DNA of 64,000 bases from Flavobacterium sp. CG_23.5 (GTDB taxonomy: Bacteria; Bacteroidota; Bacteroidia; Flavobacteriales; Flavobacteriaceae), in assembly GCF_017875765.1 (NCBI RefSeq), contig NZ_JAGGNA010000001.1:2879001-2943000 (forward strand). The letters are read 5' to 3'. Shown in pieces: positions 1 to 7,711 of the stretch. Within the stretch, counting starts at the first letter, position 1, and each line of letters opens with the position of its first letter. Both the position numbers and the translations under genes were made by a program. The notes beneath the pieces were generated by a model. The model ran no database searches and was not told where the DNA came from. It saw only the letters and a list, made by a program, of their open reading frames with translations.

Positions 1-2
1 AA

Positions 3-1118
3 ATGGTTGACTTAAAAAGTCAATATGATAAAATAAAAGATAACGTAAATACCTCTATTCAAGAAGTTTTAGATACCAATACCTACATTAACGGACCTCA
101 AGTTCATCAGTTCCAAAAATCTTTAGAAGAATATCTAGATGTAAAGCATGTAATTCCTTGTGCAAATGGAACTGATGCTTTGCAAATAGCGATGATGGGA
201 TTAGATTTAAAGCCGGGAGATGAGGTAATCACTGCCGATTTTACTTTTGCCGCAACTGTCGAAGTTATTGCGTTGTTGCAATTGACTCCAGTTTTGGTAG
301 ATGTGGATCTAATCAATATGAATATTTCTATCGAAGGAATAAAACGAGCAATTACTCCAAAAACCAAAGCGATTGTACCAGTTCATTTGTTTGGACGTGC
401 TTCAAATATGGAGGCAATTATGGCTTTGGCTGCAGCACACAATCTTTATGTTATTGAAGATAATGCACAAGCTATTGGAGCCAACTGTAATTTTTCGAAT
501 GGACCTAAAAAGAAAGCAGGAACGATAGGACATGTAGGATCTACCTCCTTTTTCCCGTCTAAAAATTTAGGATGTTATGGTGATGGTGGAGCAATTTTCA
601 CCAATGACGATGCCTTGGCACACAAACTTCGCGGAATTGTAAATCACGGAATGTACGAGCGTTATCATCATGATGTTGTGGGGGTTAATTCGCGTTTAGA
701 TAGTATTCAAGCAGCAGTTTTAAACGCTAAATTACCTTTACTGGATGAATATAACAAAGCAAGACAAGATGCTGCCAGAAAATATTCTGGTGCTTTTGAA
801 GGACATAAAAATATTGTTGCACCAAGTATTTGCGACATTTGTGACTGTCATGTTTTTCACCAATATACGTTGAGAATTATCAACGCGGATAGAGATGGTT
901 TAATGCAACATTTGCTAGACAAAGGTATTCCATGCGCCATTTATTACCCGATTCCGTTACATGCGCAAAAAGCATACTTGGACGCAAGATATAAAGAAGA
1001 AGATTTTCCGGTTACTAATCAATTGGTCAAAGAGGTAATCTCTTTACCTATGCATACCGAACTGGATGACGAACAAATTAAATTCATTACCGATAGCGTT
1101 TTGGAATTTTTGAAATAA
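3..1118 (+). CDS. DegT/DnrJ/EryC1/StrS family PLP-dependent sugar aminotransferase (5' end may lie outside window)
   Basis: Probably transfers an amino group from glutamate to a keto-sugar nucleotide in cytosolic synthesis of amino sugars for surface polysaccharide. The 371-residue protein has the family fold: VDLKSQY at the N-terminus, a cofactor-binding CANGTDAL near residue 53, IEDNAQAIGA near 151, and the Schiff-base lysine K187 in FFPSKNLG followed by GDGGAIF. Family proteins often carry a few residues before MVDLKSQY, and the two bases before this ATG would be in frame, so the true start could be just upstream of the window. The exact sugar substrate (WbpE, ArnB or FdtB type) cannot be told. 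galE follows 54 bp downstream, after a hairpin, which fits a polysaccharide locus extending to the left. Confidence 0.9.
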   Translation: MVDLKSQYDKIKDNVNTSIQEVLDTNTYINGPQVHQFQKSLEEYLDVKHVIPCANGTDALQIAMMGLDLKPGDEVITADFTFAATVEVIALLQLTPVLVDVDLINMNISIEGIKRAITPKTKAIVPVHLFGRASNMEAIMALAAAHNLYVIEDNAQAIGANCNFSNGPKKKAGTIGHVGSTSFFPSKNLGCYGDGGAIFTNDDALAHKLRGIVNHGMYERYHHDVVGVNSRLDSIQAAVLNAKLPLLDEYNKARQDAARKYSGAFEGHKNIVAPSICDICDCHVFHQYTLRIINADRDGLMQHLLDKGIPCAIYYPIPLHAQKAYLDARYKEEDFPVTNQLVKEVISLPMHTELDDEQIKFITDSVLEFLK

Positions 1119-1123
1119 CCCAG

Positions 1124-1149
1124 AGACGCGATTTAACGCGTCTATTTTT
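1124..1149 (+). terminator. Hairpin terminator after aminotransferase gene
   Basis: Perfect 7-bp stem AGACGCG/CGCGTCT with a six-base loop, followed by ATTTTTA. It lies between the aminotransferase stop and galE, so readthrough into galE may be partial. Confidence 0.6.
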
Positions 1150-1172
1150 ATGATATACAACAAAGAATTAAG

Positions 1173-2186
1173 ATGAAAATAGTAGTAACAGGTGGTTTAG
1201 GATTTATAGGATCTCATACCGTTGTCGAATTACAAAACGAAGGGTTTGAAGTACTGGTTGTAGATAATCTTTCTAATACTTCCTTGAGTGTATTAGACGG
1301 AATTGAGTCGATTACCGGAAAAATTCCCGCATTCGAAAAGCTGGATTTACGCGAGAAGGATAAAGTGCAGGATTTTTTCATGCGTCATCACGATATTTCG
1401 GGCGTAATACATTTTGCTGCTTCAAAAGCGGTTGGTGAAAGTGTTGAAAATCCGTTATTGTATTATGAAAATAATATCAATGCATTGGTGTATGTTTTGC
1501 AGGAATTACAAAAAAAACCCGAAGCAAGCTTTATTTTTAGCTCCTCTTGTACCGTTTACGGTCAAGCTGAAAAAATGCCTATTACTGAGGATGCATCGAT
1601 TCAAACCGCGATGTCTCCGTATGGAAATACAAAACAAATAGGAGAAGAAATAATCACTGATGTTGCTAAAGTGTCAAATATTAGTGCCGTTTTATTGCGT
1701 TATTTTAACCCAATAGGCGCGCATCCTTCAGCTGAAATTGGCGAATTGCCTATTGGAGTTCCTCAAAATTTAGTGCCGTTTATTACGCAAACCGGTTTTG
1801 GTTTGCGAAAAGAATTATCTGTTTATGGCGATGATTATCCAACGCCTGATGGAACTTGTATAAGAGATTATATCCACGTTGTAGATTTGGCGAAAGCCCA
1901 TGTTATAGCTTTGCAAAGACTATTGAACAAAAAGAATCTTGACAAAGTGGAGACTTTTAACTTAGGAACAGGAACAGGAAGTTCTGTACTGGAAGTTATT
2001 CAAACATTCGAAAAAGTTAGCGGTAAAAAATTGCCTTACAAAATCGTTGCTCGCAGAGAAGGAGATATTACTTCGGCTTATGCCAATACGGATAAAGCGA
2101 ATACCGTACTGGGCTGGAAAGCGCAATCGACATTAGAGCAAGCGATGGAAAGCGCCTGGAAGTGGGAACAGAAAATTAGAAGTTAG
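1173..2186 (+). CDS. galE: UDP-glucose 4-epimerase
   Basis: Interconverts UDP-glucose and UDP-galactose using bound NAD+, supplying galactose for surface glycans. The 337-residue length is normal for GalE. The Rossmann motif GGLGFIGSHT begins at residue 7, the NAD-contacting FAASKAVGES sits near 81, and the short-chain dehydrogenase pair is Y150 and K154 in YGNTK, with the catalytic serine in SSSCTVYG near residue 124. RYFNPIGAHPS and the C-terminal RREGDITSAYANTDKA are typical of true GalE rather than other extended SDR enzymes. It is followed by a strong bidirectional hairpin. Together with the upstream aminotransferase it suggests a nucleotide-sugar locus. Confidence 0.95.
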   Translation: MKIVVTGGLGFIGSHTVVELQNEGFEVLVVDNLSNTSLSVLDGIESITGKIPAFEKLDLREKDKVQDFFMRHHDISGVIHFAASKAVGESVENPLLYYENNINALVYVLQELQKKPEASFIFSSSCTVYGQAEKMPITEDASIQTAMSPYGNTKQIGEEIITDVAKVSNISAVLLRYFNPIGAHPSAEIGELPIGVPQNLVPFITQTGFGLRKELSVYGDDYPTPDGTCIRDYIHVVDLAKAHVIALQRLLNKKNLDKVETFNLGTGTGSSVLEVIQTFEKVSGKKLPYKIVARREGDITSAYANTDKANTVLGWKAQSTLEQAMESAWKWEQKIRS

Positions 2187-2234
2187 ATTTCAGGTTTCAA
2201 ATTGCGGAAGGCAGATTCCAGATTTAAAAATAAA

Positions 2235-2275
2235 AAAAAATCCCAAATTATCGAGATGATAGTTTGGGATTTTTT
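2235..2275. terminator. Bidirectional terminator between galE and the small lipoprotein gene
   Basis: Sixteen-base arms (2237-2252 and 2258-2273) pair with a single mismatch around a five-base loop. There is an A-run on the left and a T-run on the right, so it can stop transcription from both converging genes. Confidence 0.8.
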
Positions 2276-2278
2276 GAA

Positions 2279-2530
2279 TTACTTCTTAGCAGCTTCTTTT
2301 AATTTTTCCGCCGCATTATCAAGTTTTTCGGCACTTTTTTCAAGAACTTTAGCTGTTTTTGATTGAGTGGAATCAATTGCCGTTTCAACTTTTGTGGAAA
2401 CAGTATCCATTTTTTGTTCTACTTCATCTCCTACGGCTTGTGAAGCATCTTCAATTTTATCTTTTGTTTTGTCTTGGCAAGAAATCATTGCAACAGCCAT
2501 AAAAGCTAATGCTAAAATTGTTTTTTTCAT
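2279..2530 (-). CDS. Small helical lipoprotein of unknown function
   Basis: An 83-residue protein with a lipoprotein signal peptide: MKKT, a hydrophobic stretch, then a lipobox ending at C18 (MISC). The mature part is almost entirely charged and amphipathic, with repeated short segments such as EDASQAVGDEVEQ, VETAIDST and AEKLDNAAEKLKEAAKK, which look like an extended helix or coiled coil related to apolipoprotein- or LEA-like repeats. It is probably anchored in the outer membrane facing the periplasm. It stands alone, convergent with galE, with fabD upstream in the same direction. No specific function is recognisable; similar small lipoproteins are common in Flavobacteria and often look stress-related, but that is inference. 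Confidence 0.8.
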   Translation of the reverse strand: MKKTILALAFMAVAMISCQDKTKDKIEDASQAVGDEVEQKMDTVSTKVETAIDSTQSKTAKVLEKSAEKLDNAAEKLKEAAKK

Positions 2531-2586
2531 TTTTGTTTTGTTTGAGGATTAATAAATATAACGTTTTATCCTGATGTTTTCCAAAT

Positions 2587-2623
2587 ATAAAAAAAATCCC
2601 CATCAACTTTCGCTTATGAGGAT
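2587..2623 (-). terminator. Terminator after fabD
   Basis: On the minus strand the 8-bp stem ATCCTCAT/ATGGGGAT (one G-T pair) is followed by a run of eight T residues, just downstream of the fabD stop codon. Confidence 0.6.
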
Positions 2624-2645
2624 CATATATTTATTAAAACTGTAA

Positions 2646-3518
2646 TTATGCGTTTGCAGTCACTGCTTCTTTGTTAATTTTTCCTATCAATCCAGCTAAT
2701 ACTTTTCCGGGACCAACTTCTGTAAAAAAAGTGGCGCCATCAACAATCATTTGTTGTACGGATTGTGTCCATTTTACTGGAGCTGTCAATTGTGTAATCA
2801 GGTTTTTCTTAATCTCAGCGGGGTCAGAAACAGCAGTTGCCGTTACGTTTTGATACACTGGGCAAATAGGAGTAGAGAAGGTAGTTGCTTCAATAGCTGC
2901 GGCCAGTTCTTCTCTTGCCGGCTCCATCATTGGGGAATGAAATGCGCCACCAACAGGTAATAACAAAGCTCTTTTTGCGCCAGCGGCTTTCATCGCTTCA
3001 CAGGCTTTTTCTACTGCGGTGGTTTCTCCTGAAATCACTAATTGTCCCGGGCAGTTATAATTGGCAGCGACCACGATTCCGTCAATCGAAGCGCAAACTT
3101 CTTCCACGATGTTGTCTGCTAATCCTAAAACCGCCGCCATAGTCGAAGGTTTTATTTCGCAGGCTTTTTGCATCGCCAAAGCACGTTGGGAAACCAATCG
3201 CAATCCATCTTCAAATGATAAAGCACCATTCGCCACCAATGCTGAAAATTCTCCCAAAGAATGCCCCGCCACCATTTCTGGTTTGAAATCTTCCAAAGTT
3301 TTAGCTAAAATCACCGAATGTAAAAAAACCGCCGGCTGTGTGACTTTGGTTTCTTTCAATTCCTCGGCCGTACCTTCAAACATGATATCTGTGATGCGAA
3401 AACCTAATATGTCATTGGCTTTCTCGAATAATTCCTTTGCTAATGGGGAGTTTTCATATAAGTCTTTGCCCATTCCTGTGAATTGTGCGCCTTGACCTGG
3501 AAATACGTATGCTTTCAT
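2646..3518 (-). CDS. fabD: Malonyl-CoA:ACP S-malonyltransferase
   Basis: Moves malonyl from CoA to acyl carrier protein, the step that feeds cytosolic type II fatty acid synthesis. The 290-residue protein starts with the family signature VFPGQGAQFTGMG. It has the nucleophile S87 in GHSLGEFSAL, the malonate-binding arginine in QRALAMQ near residue 112, the catalytic H194 in GAFHSPMM, and the late VGPGKVLAGLI motif, so it appears fully active. It is monocistronic here: a TAnnTTTG promoter lies about 62 bp upstream and a hairpin terminator follows. Other fab genes are not adjacent. Confidence 0.97.
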   Translation of the reverse strand: MKAYVFPGQGAQFTGMGKDLYENSPLAKELFEKANDILGFRITDIMFEGTAEELKETKVTQPAVFLHSVILAKTLEDFKPEMVAGHSLGEFSALVANGALSFEDGLRLVSQRALAMQKACEIKPSTMAAVLGLADNIVEEVCASIDGIVVAANYNCPGQLVISGETTAVEKACEAMKAAGAKRALLLPVGGAFHSPMMEPAREELAAAIEATTFSTPICPVYQNVTATAVSDPAEIKKNLITQLTAPVKWTQSVQQMIVDGATFFTEVGPGKVLAGLIGKINKEAVTANA

Positions 3519-3579
3519 AAAATTTTGTTTAAAGTTTAAGGTTTCAAGTTCTCAATATGAAGAGAAATTAAACCGACTG

Positions 3580-3587
3580 CAAAAATA
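3580..3587 (-). promoter_or_regulatory. Putative -7 element (TATTTTTG) of fabD
   Basis: Matches the Bacteroidota consensus TAnnTTTG on the minus strand, leaving a leader of roughly 55 to 60 bases before fabD. No clear TTTG -33 box was seen. Confidence 0.5.
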
Positions 3588-3630
3588 GTATTTTTTTTAG
3601 GAGCACCAACTTTTGTTGGTCTTATGAGCA

Positions 3631-3685
3631 TTCCTCCTGCTGTACGCTGCAATCTCTGCGAGGATTTCCGCTTCCATCAGGGCTA
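3631..3685 (+). repeat. Dispersed intergenic repeat, copy 1 (degenerate)
   Basis: This stretch shares its layout and its right end with the repeat at 47343-47438. Both have a CCTGCTGTACGCTGCAATC or CCCGCTGTTCGCTATATC-type left part and then GGATnnCCGCTTCCATCAGG followed by GCTA. The middle is shortened here. It carries no open reading frame and lies in the otherwise geneless 243 bp between fabD and the Fe-S protein gene. Confidence 0.6.
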
Positions 3686-3713
3686 AAAAGAAACTGATTG
3701 GGATTTCAACAAA

Positions 3714-3745
3714 CAAAAAAAGCGCTGTATTTCCACAACGCTTTT
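3714..3745 (-). terminator. Terminator of the pirin/GNAT/OsmC/Fe-S operon
   Basis: On the minus strand AGCGTTGT and ACAGCGCT pair with one mismatch around a short loop, followed by a T-run. It sits just after the last gene of the operon. Confidence 0.6.
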
Positions 3746-3761
3746 CTTTTCAAAATAATAT

Positions 3762-3989
3762 TTATTTTTTATTCTCGTAATATGATAAGGCTCCCGATGG
3801 ACATTTTTTTACCGTATCAATAATTTTCTCTGTCGAAGAACCTTCAATTTTAATCCAAGGTTTTTCTCTAGGCTGAAACACTTCCGGATTATTGCGTACG
3901 CAGTTGCCTGAGTGAATGCATTTTCCTGATTGCCATACCACGGTAACTTCACCATTGGTATATTCTTTTTTAATGTCTTTAGGATCCAT
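3762..3989 (-). CDS. Small (4Fe-4S) mono-cluster protein, YjdI-type
   Basis: A 75-residue cytosolic protein matching the divergent single-cluster ferredoxin-like family (Fer4_19, as in E. coli YjdI). It has C24 in SGKCIHSGNC, C30 in the same motif, and C62 in VKKCPSGAL near the C-terminus. Only three cysteines are plain, as is usual in this divergent family. The start codon lies two bases after the OsmC stop, and it is the last gene of a four-gene minus-strand operon with pirin, a YjdJ-like acetyltransferase and OsmC. In E. coli yjdI and yjdJ are also neighbours, which supports the call. The function is unknown; a redox or repair role is inferred from the neighbours. Confidence 0.85.
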   Translation of the reverse strand: MDPKDIKKEYTNGEVTVVWQSGKCIHSGNCVRNNPEVFQPREKPWIKIEGSSTEKIIDTVKKCPSGALSYYENKK

Positions 3990-3991
3990 AA

Positions 3992-4399
3992 TTATAATTT
4001 GGTGTTAATGGTTATATTTCCTTTCAAAATTTTAGAAACGGGGCATTTATTTGCAATTATCAGTAATCGTTCTTTTTGTTCTGTAGTAATTTCTGTTGAG
4101 AAAGTAATACTTCTGGAGATGGTAGTTGTCAATTCATCCCCAGTTTCTTGTGTAGCATTTAATGTAATATTGATTTCGGGGATCACCCAGCCTTTCCGGT
4201 CAATATACATGCGCAAGGTCGACAAAGTGCAGCCTGCAAGAGAGGCGAGGAACATTGAGTATGGATCTGGACCAAGATCATTTCCATCTATACTTTTCGG
4301 TTCATCCATAATAAGCGAACCGTTTCTCCATGAAATGGTACATAAATATTTTTGTAATCCAATATGACCGGTGATGTCTTGTTCTAATAAATTTGTCAT
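3992..4399 (-). CDS. OsmC family protein
   Basis: A 135-residue member of the OsmC/Ohr superfamily, whose well-studied members reduce organic hydroperoxides with two cysteines. Here the family pattern FLASLAGCTLSTLRMY contains the first cysteine (C57) and the second is in IANKCPVSKIL (C117), so both redox positions are present. DEPKSIDGNDLGPDPY near residue 33 is the substrate-loop region. It lies 36 bp after the acetyltransferase gene and two bases before the Fe-S protein gene in the same operon. The sequence is closer to general OsmC/YhfA-like proteins than to Ohr, so peroxide reduction is likely but not certain. Confidence 0.9.
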   Translation of the reverse strand: MTNLLEQDITGHIGLQKYLCTISWRNGSLIMDEPKSIDGNDLGPDPYSMFLASLAGCTLSTLRMYIDRKGWVIPEINITLNATQETGDELTTTISRSITFSTEITTEQKERLLIIANKCPVSKILKGNITINTKL

Positions 4400-4435
4400 A
4401 ATTTAATTTTAAATAATTAGTCGGTTCCGCGCTGA

Positions 4436-4711
4436 TTACAAGACGTCTCTGAATTCGGGTGTTTTATCAAACACACTTTTGGCAAACGGACATAAAGGAA
4501 GAATGGAGATGCCTTTTTCTCGAGCAAATTCGACTGCTTTTTCTACCATCTTTTTTCCAAAACCCTTTCCGTTATTGCCCGGGTTTACTTCGGTATGATC
4601 AATGATGATTTTATTTTCGCCAGCAAAAACAAACGTCATTTTTGCTTCGATTTTATCCTCAATCATTACATAAAAGTATCCTTTTTTATCGTTGTATTCT
4701 AATTCAACCAT
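4436..4711 (-). CDS. Small GNAT family N-acetyltransferase (YjdJ-like)
   Basis: A 91-residue minimal GCN5-type acetyltransferase. It has the beta strand FVFAGENKIIIDHTEVNP, then the acetyl-CoA pyrophosphate loop NNGKGFGKKMVEKAV at about residues 46-60, and IRPLCPFA-type residues (ILPLCPFAKSVF) typical of the YjdJ/GTLF small GNAT group. Target and function are unknown. It follows the pirin gene by 21 bp and precedes OsmC by 36 bp on the same strand, so it is co-transcribed with redox-type genes, as yjdJ is with yjdI in enterobacteria. Confidence 0.87.
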   Translation of the reverse strand: MVELEYNDKKGYFYVMIEDKIEAKMTFVFAGENKIIIDHTEVNPGNNGKGFGKKMVEKAVEFAREKGISILPLCPFAKSVFDKTPEFRDVL

Positions 4712-4732
4712 TTCAGTGGTAATTATATTTTG

Positions 4733-5449
4733 TTATTGTTGCATTGGGATTTCCATCAATAAAAATTCCGCATCTGAAGTCGCTTTAATATCCAAAGAAT
4801 TCGTGTCCCAAATCCCAAAACCATCTCGAGTCTCTAATTCTTGTCCGTTTATAGTTATAGTACCTGAAAGGATAAAGGCATAAACGCCATTTCCTTCTTT
4901 TTTAAAATTGTAAGGTACTGAAAAGTCTTTGTCAAATTTACCCAAATGAAACCAAGCATCCTGATGAATCCAAACACCGGCATCGTCTGCATTTGGTGAA
5001 AGAATTTGTTGCAATTTGTTTTTTCGGTCTTCAGGGTTTAAAGTGATTTGCTGGTAACGGGGTTCCACATTTTGTTGGTTTGGATAAACCCAAATTTGCA
5101 ATAATTTTGTTCTTTGATCCGCATTCGGATTGAACTCAGAATGTTTTACTCCAGTCCCGGCGCTCATGACTTGAATATCGCCACTTTTAATGGTCTCGGT
5201 ATTGCCCATGCTGTCTTTGTGCGCTAAATCGCCCTCAAGAGGAATGGTGATAATTTCCATGTTATCGTGCGGATGTGTTCCAAAACCCATTCCGGCTGCA
5301 ATAGTGTCATCATTTAGAACACGAAGTGCGCCAAACTGAACTCTTTCAGGGTTGTACCAATTGGCGAAACTAAAACTATGATAAGCATTCAACCAACCGT
5401 GATCAGCATGACCACGTGTATTTGCTTTATGTATGATTGTATTTTCCAT
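4733..5449 (-). CDS. Pirin family protein
   Basis: A bicupin protein of 238 residues, the usual size of bacterial pirins such as E. coli YhhW, which can have quercetinase activity. It starts with the typical RGHADHGWLNAYHSFSFA and carries the iron-binding residues in FGTHPHDNMEIITI (His 57, His 59) with HSEFNP (His 102) and E104. The C-terminal cupin is less conserved. It is the first gene of a four-gene operon with GNAT, OsmC and Fe-S proteins, with a TAnnTTTG promoter about 31 bp upstream. A role in redox stress response fits the context but is inferred. Confidence 0.93.
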   Translation of the reverse strand: MENTIIHKANTRGHADHGWLNAYHSFSFANWYNPERVQFGALRVLNDDTIAAGMGFGTHPHDNMEIITIPLEGDLAHKDSMGNTETIKSGDIQVMSAGTGVKHSEFNPNADQRTKLLQIWVYPNQQNVEPRYQQITLNPEDRKNKLQQILSPNADDAGVWIHQDAWFHLGKFDKDFSVPYNFKKEGNGVYAFILSGTITINGQELETRDGFGIWDTNSLDIKATSDAEFLLMEIPMQQ

Positions 5450-5479
5450 AATGTAATAAATTTAGTAATTATTATGATA

Positions 5480-5487
5480 CAAATTTA
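5480..5487 (-). promoter_or_regulatory. Putative -7 element (TAAATTTG) of the pirin operon
   Basis: Exact match to TAnnTTTG on the minus strand, about 31 bp before the pirin start. Confidence 0.5.
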
Positions 5488-5528
5488 CAATCATTGAACG
5501 GAGTTGGCACTTAATGTAGATTAAGAAG

Positions 5529-5627
5529 TTAGTTTTCAGTTTTCAGTCGCAGTATTCAGTCATCCTGCAAACTGCAACTGTACTTATTCATTTTCACACT
5601 GCTACTGAAAACTGCGACTGAATACTA
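5529..5627. repeat. CAGT-rich imperfect repeat and palindrome between the pirin and Crp genes
   Basis: The short word CAGTTTTCAGT or CAGTCGCAGT recurs in direct and inverted form. The arms near 5532-5555 and 5604-5627 are close to reverse complements of each other, so the transcript could fold into a long hairpin. It ends on the stop codon of the Crp-type gene and may act as its terminator. Confidence 0.55.
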
Positions 5628-6200
5628 CTTCTTAAGTAACCGACTTTTCATCTTGCTAAAGAATTCGGGTGTTACGCCAATATAAGAAGCAATTTGTTTT
5701 TGCGGTACTTTTTGAATTAGGCTAGGATATCTTTTGCAAAATTTTTCAAAGCGCTCTTCTGCTGATAAACTTAAATTATCCATCAATCGTTCTTGGTTGG
5801 CTACCAATGAATTTTCGGTTAGAATTCTAAAAAAGCGTTCTAGTTTTGGAATTTCTATATAAAGTTGTTCTTGATTTTCTTTTGAAAGCATAACGACTTC
5901 GGCATCTTCTAAAACTTCAATAAAAAGATTGCCGGGTTTTTGCGAAATTAAGCTGTACATATCACCAATCCACCAACCTCCGCAGGCAAAGTTTAAAACA
6001 TGCTCTACAATGTTGTCATTAATATTGAAACTTCTCAAAATTCCAGAGTTTACAAAATAAGAATGTTTGCAAACTTGTCCTGAATTTAACAAAAGACTTT
6101 TAGCTTTAAAATGATGCTTTTCAATTTTAGACAAAAAAAGCTGCTCTTCTGCTGGAGTAAGAGTTACATGCTTGGTAATATTTTGAAGAATCAAAGACAA
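5625..6200 (-). CDS. Crp/Fnr family transcriptional regulator
   Basis: A 191-residue protein with an N-terminal cyclic nucleotide-binding fold (about residues 25-115, with FKAKSLLLNSGQVCKHSYFVNSGILR-like strands) and a short C-terminal helix-turn-helix (QKQIASYIGVTPEFFSKMK, about 165-185). The effector-binding loop lacks the usual RxS pair of true CRP, as in most Bacteroidota members of this group, so the ligand is unknown. The start is five bases after the DUF6370-type gene, making it the third gene of a purT-small protein-crp operon. It may regulate the pirin operon immediately downstream, but no operator was recognised. Confidence 0.9.
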   Translation of the reverse strand: MSLILQNITKHVTLTPAEEQLFLSKIEKHHFKAKSLLLNSGQVCKHSYFVNSGILRSFNINDNIVEHVLNFACGGWWIGDMYSLISQKPGNLFIEVLEDAEVVMLSKENQEQLYIEIPKLERFFRILTENSLVANQERLMDNLSLSAEERFEKFCKRYPSLIQKVPQKQIASYIGVTPEFFSKMKSRLLKK

Positions 6201-6205
6201 CTTTG

Positions 6206-6532
6206 TTATTTTTTCTTTTCCTCAGGAAGTAATTTAAATTCTGAAACTACAAAACGGTTGTCTTTTATTTCACCGACCACTGCTGCTTTTCTAACAGCTG
6301 CACAAAAGCCGTCGTTCGCATGGGCATCACCATGAGAATCGATGGAAGTACCGTCTACAAAATAACTTTTTCCATCAATACGAACTGCTAATTCACATCC
6401 TTTTCCTTCCATTCCAAATTGACATTGTCCGCAAGCAGCGTCGACAATTTGGGTTTTAGATTGGTCTTTTTTGTCTTGCGCACTTATTATTGCTGTAACA
6501 AATAAAAATGTGGCTACTATTAATTTTTTCAT
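6206..6532 (-). CDS. Small exported cysteine-containing protein, DUF6370-like
   Basis: A 108-residue protein with a cleavable signal peptide (MKKLIVATFLFVTAIISAQ) and no lipobox. The mature part has a compact cysteine motif CGQCQFGMEGKGC, a further cysteine in NDGFCAAVRKA, and two histidines in DSHGDAHAND, which suggests metal binding or disulphide bonding in the periplasm. It sits two bases after purT and five before the Crp-type regulator. I recognise the family only as a conserved domain of unknown function; metal or redox function is inferred from the residues. Confidence 0.8.
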   Translation of the reverse strand: MKKLIVATFLFVTAIISAQDKKDQSKTQIVDAACGQCQFGMEGKGCELAVRIDGKSYFVDGTSIDSHGDAHANDGFCAAVRKAAVVGEIKDNRFVVSEFKLLPEEKKK

Positions 6533-6534
6533 GA

Positions 6535-7695
6535 TTATGGATTTACTTTTACTAAGGTAGCTGTTTTTTTTGCTTTTTCGACTATTTCTTCAATTGGCGT
6601 TTCTAAAGTATCATTGACTAAAACTACGCCCATTCTTCTAAATGGTCTAGCTGTTGGTTTGCCAAAGATTCTGAAGTCCGTTTTTGGTAAAGCGGCAATG
6701 TTTTCTATTCCAGTATAACTAGGATTTGTGGAGTTTTCCGAGGCTAAAATTACAGCACTCGCTCCGGCTTTTTCTAATGTAATTTCGAAGATTGGTAAAC
6801 TCAAAATGGCTCGTAAATGCAATTCGAATTCATTGAAATTTTGTGTCCCGGCTAATGTTACCATTCCTGTATCGTGCGGACGAGGCGATAATTCCGAGAA
6901 ATAAACGCCGTCATCCGTCAAGAAAAATTCTACGCCAAAAAGTCCTGCGCCACCCAGAGCTTCAGTTACTTTTTCGGCCATGTCTTGTGCTTCGTATAAA
7001 TCGGCATCTGAAATTCTGGCGGGTTGCCAGCTTTCCTGGTAATCGCCACGTTCTTGTCTATGACCAATAGGAGCGCAAAATAAAGTTGGGTTGTTGTTTT
7101 GAACAACGGTCAATAAGGTGATTTCCGAATTGAATTTGACAAAGGCTTCTACAATTACTTCCACCACATCGCCACGGGAACCTTCCACGGCATACTTCCA
7201 TGCTTTTTCAATATCGGCTTCGGTTTTTATCGTAGATTGTCCTTTTCCTGAGGAACTCATTAAGGGTTTTACAACACATGGCATTCCCACGGCTTCAACT
7301 CCTTTTCGTAATTCATCGGCAGTGGTGGCGTATCGATAAACGGCCGTTTTTAGACCCAATTCTTTGGCAGCCAAATCACGGATTGCTTTTCTATTCATCG
7401 TAAAGTTTGCCGCTTTTGCAGAGGGAACCACGGTAATGCCTTGCTTTTCGTAATCATAAAAACGTTCGGTGCGAATGGCTTCTATTTCAGGGACAATAAA
7501 ATCAGGTTTGTGTTTGGCTACAATACGATCTAAAGCTTCTCCATCAAGCATGTTGATGACTTCAAAATCATGAGCCACTTGCATGGCAGGCGCATTTTCG
7601 TAACTATCGACCGCGATTACTATTTGTCCGATGCGTTGTGCGGCGATTACAAATTCTTTTCCTAATTCGCCTGAGCCTAGTAAGAGTATTTTCAT
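6535..7695 (-). CDS. purT: Formate-dependent phosphoribosylglycinamide formyltransferase (GAR transformylase 2)
   Basis: Makes formyl-GAR from GAR, formate and ATP, the third step of purine synthesis, without folate. The 386-residue ATP-grasp protein begins [16 protein letters not shown] chose this ATG over an upstream in-frame extension because homologues start here and the extension is translated from a repeat. The GAR/ATP signatures [20 protein letters not shown] (ATP loop, about residue 151), [26 protein letters not shown] (Mg-binding Glu and Asn-equivalent region) and RPFRRMGV near the end are all present. It is first in a tight three-gene operon with a small exported protein and a Crp-type regulator. 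Confidence 0.95.
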   Translation of the reverse strand: MKILLLGSGELGKEFVIAAQRIGQIVIAVDSYENAPAMQVAHDFEVINMLDGEALDRIVAKHKPDFIVPEIEAIRTERFYDYEKQGITVVPSAKAANFTMNRKAIRDLAAKELGLKTAVYRYATTADELRKGVEAVGMPCVVKPLMSSSGKGQSTIKTEADIEKAWKYAVEGSRGDVVEVIVEAFVKFNSEITLLTVVQNNNPTLFCAPIGHRQERGDYQESWQPARISDADLYEAQDMAEKVTEALGGAGLFGVEFFLTDDGVYFSELSPRPHDTGMVTLAGTQNFNEFELHLRAILSLPIFEITLEKAGASAVILASENSTNPSYTGIENIAALPKTDFRIFGKPTARPFRRMGVVLVNDTLETPIEEIVEKAKKTATLVKVNP

Positions 7696-7711
7696 GTTTT
7701 TTGTTTTTTTT

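Noticed and set aside
3061..3495. 144-codon plus-strand open frame inside fabD
   Set aside because: It is antisense to a fully motif-complete fabD and its translation has no family pattern.
3930..4367. 145-codon plus-strand open frame over the OsmC gene
   Set aside because: It is the reverse strand of OsmC and the start of the Fe-S gene; both minus-strand genes have clear motifs.
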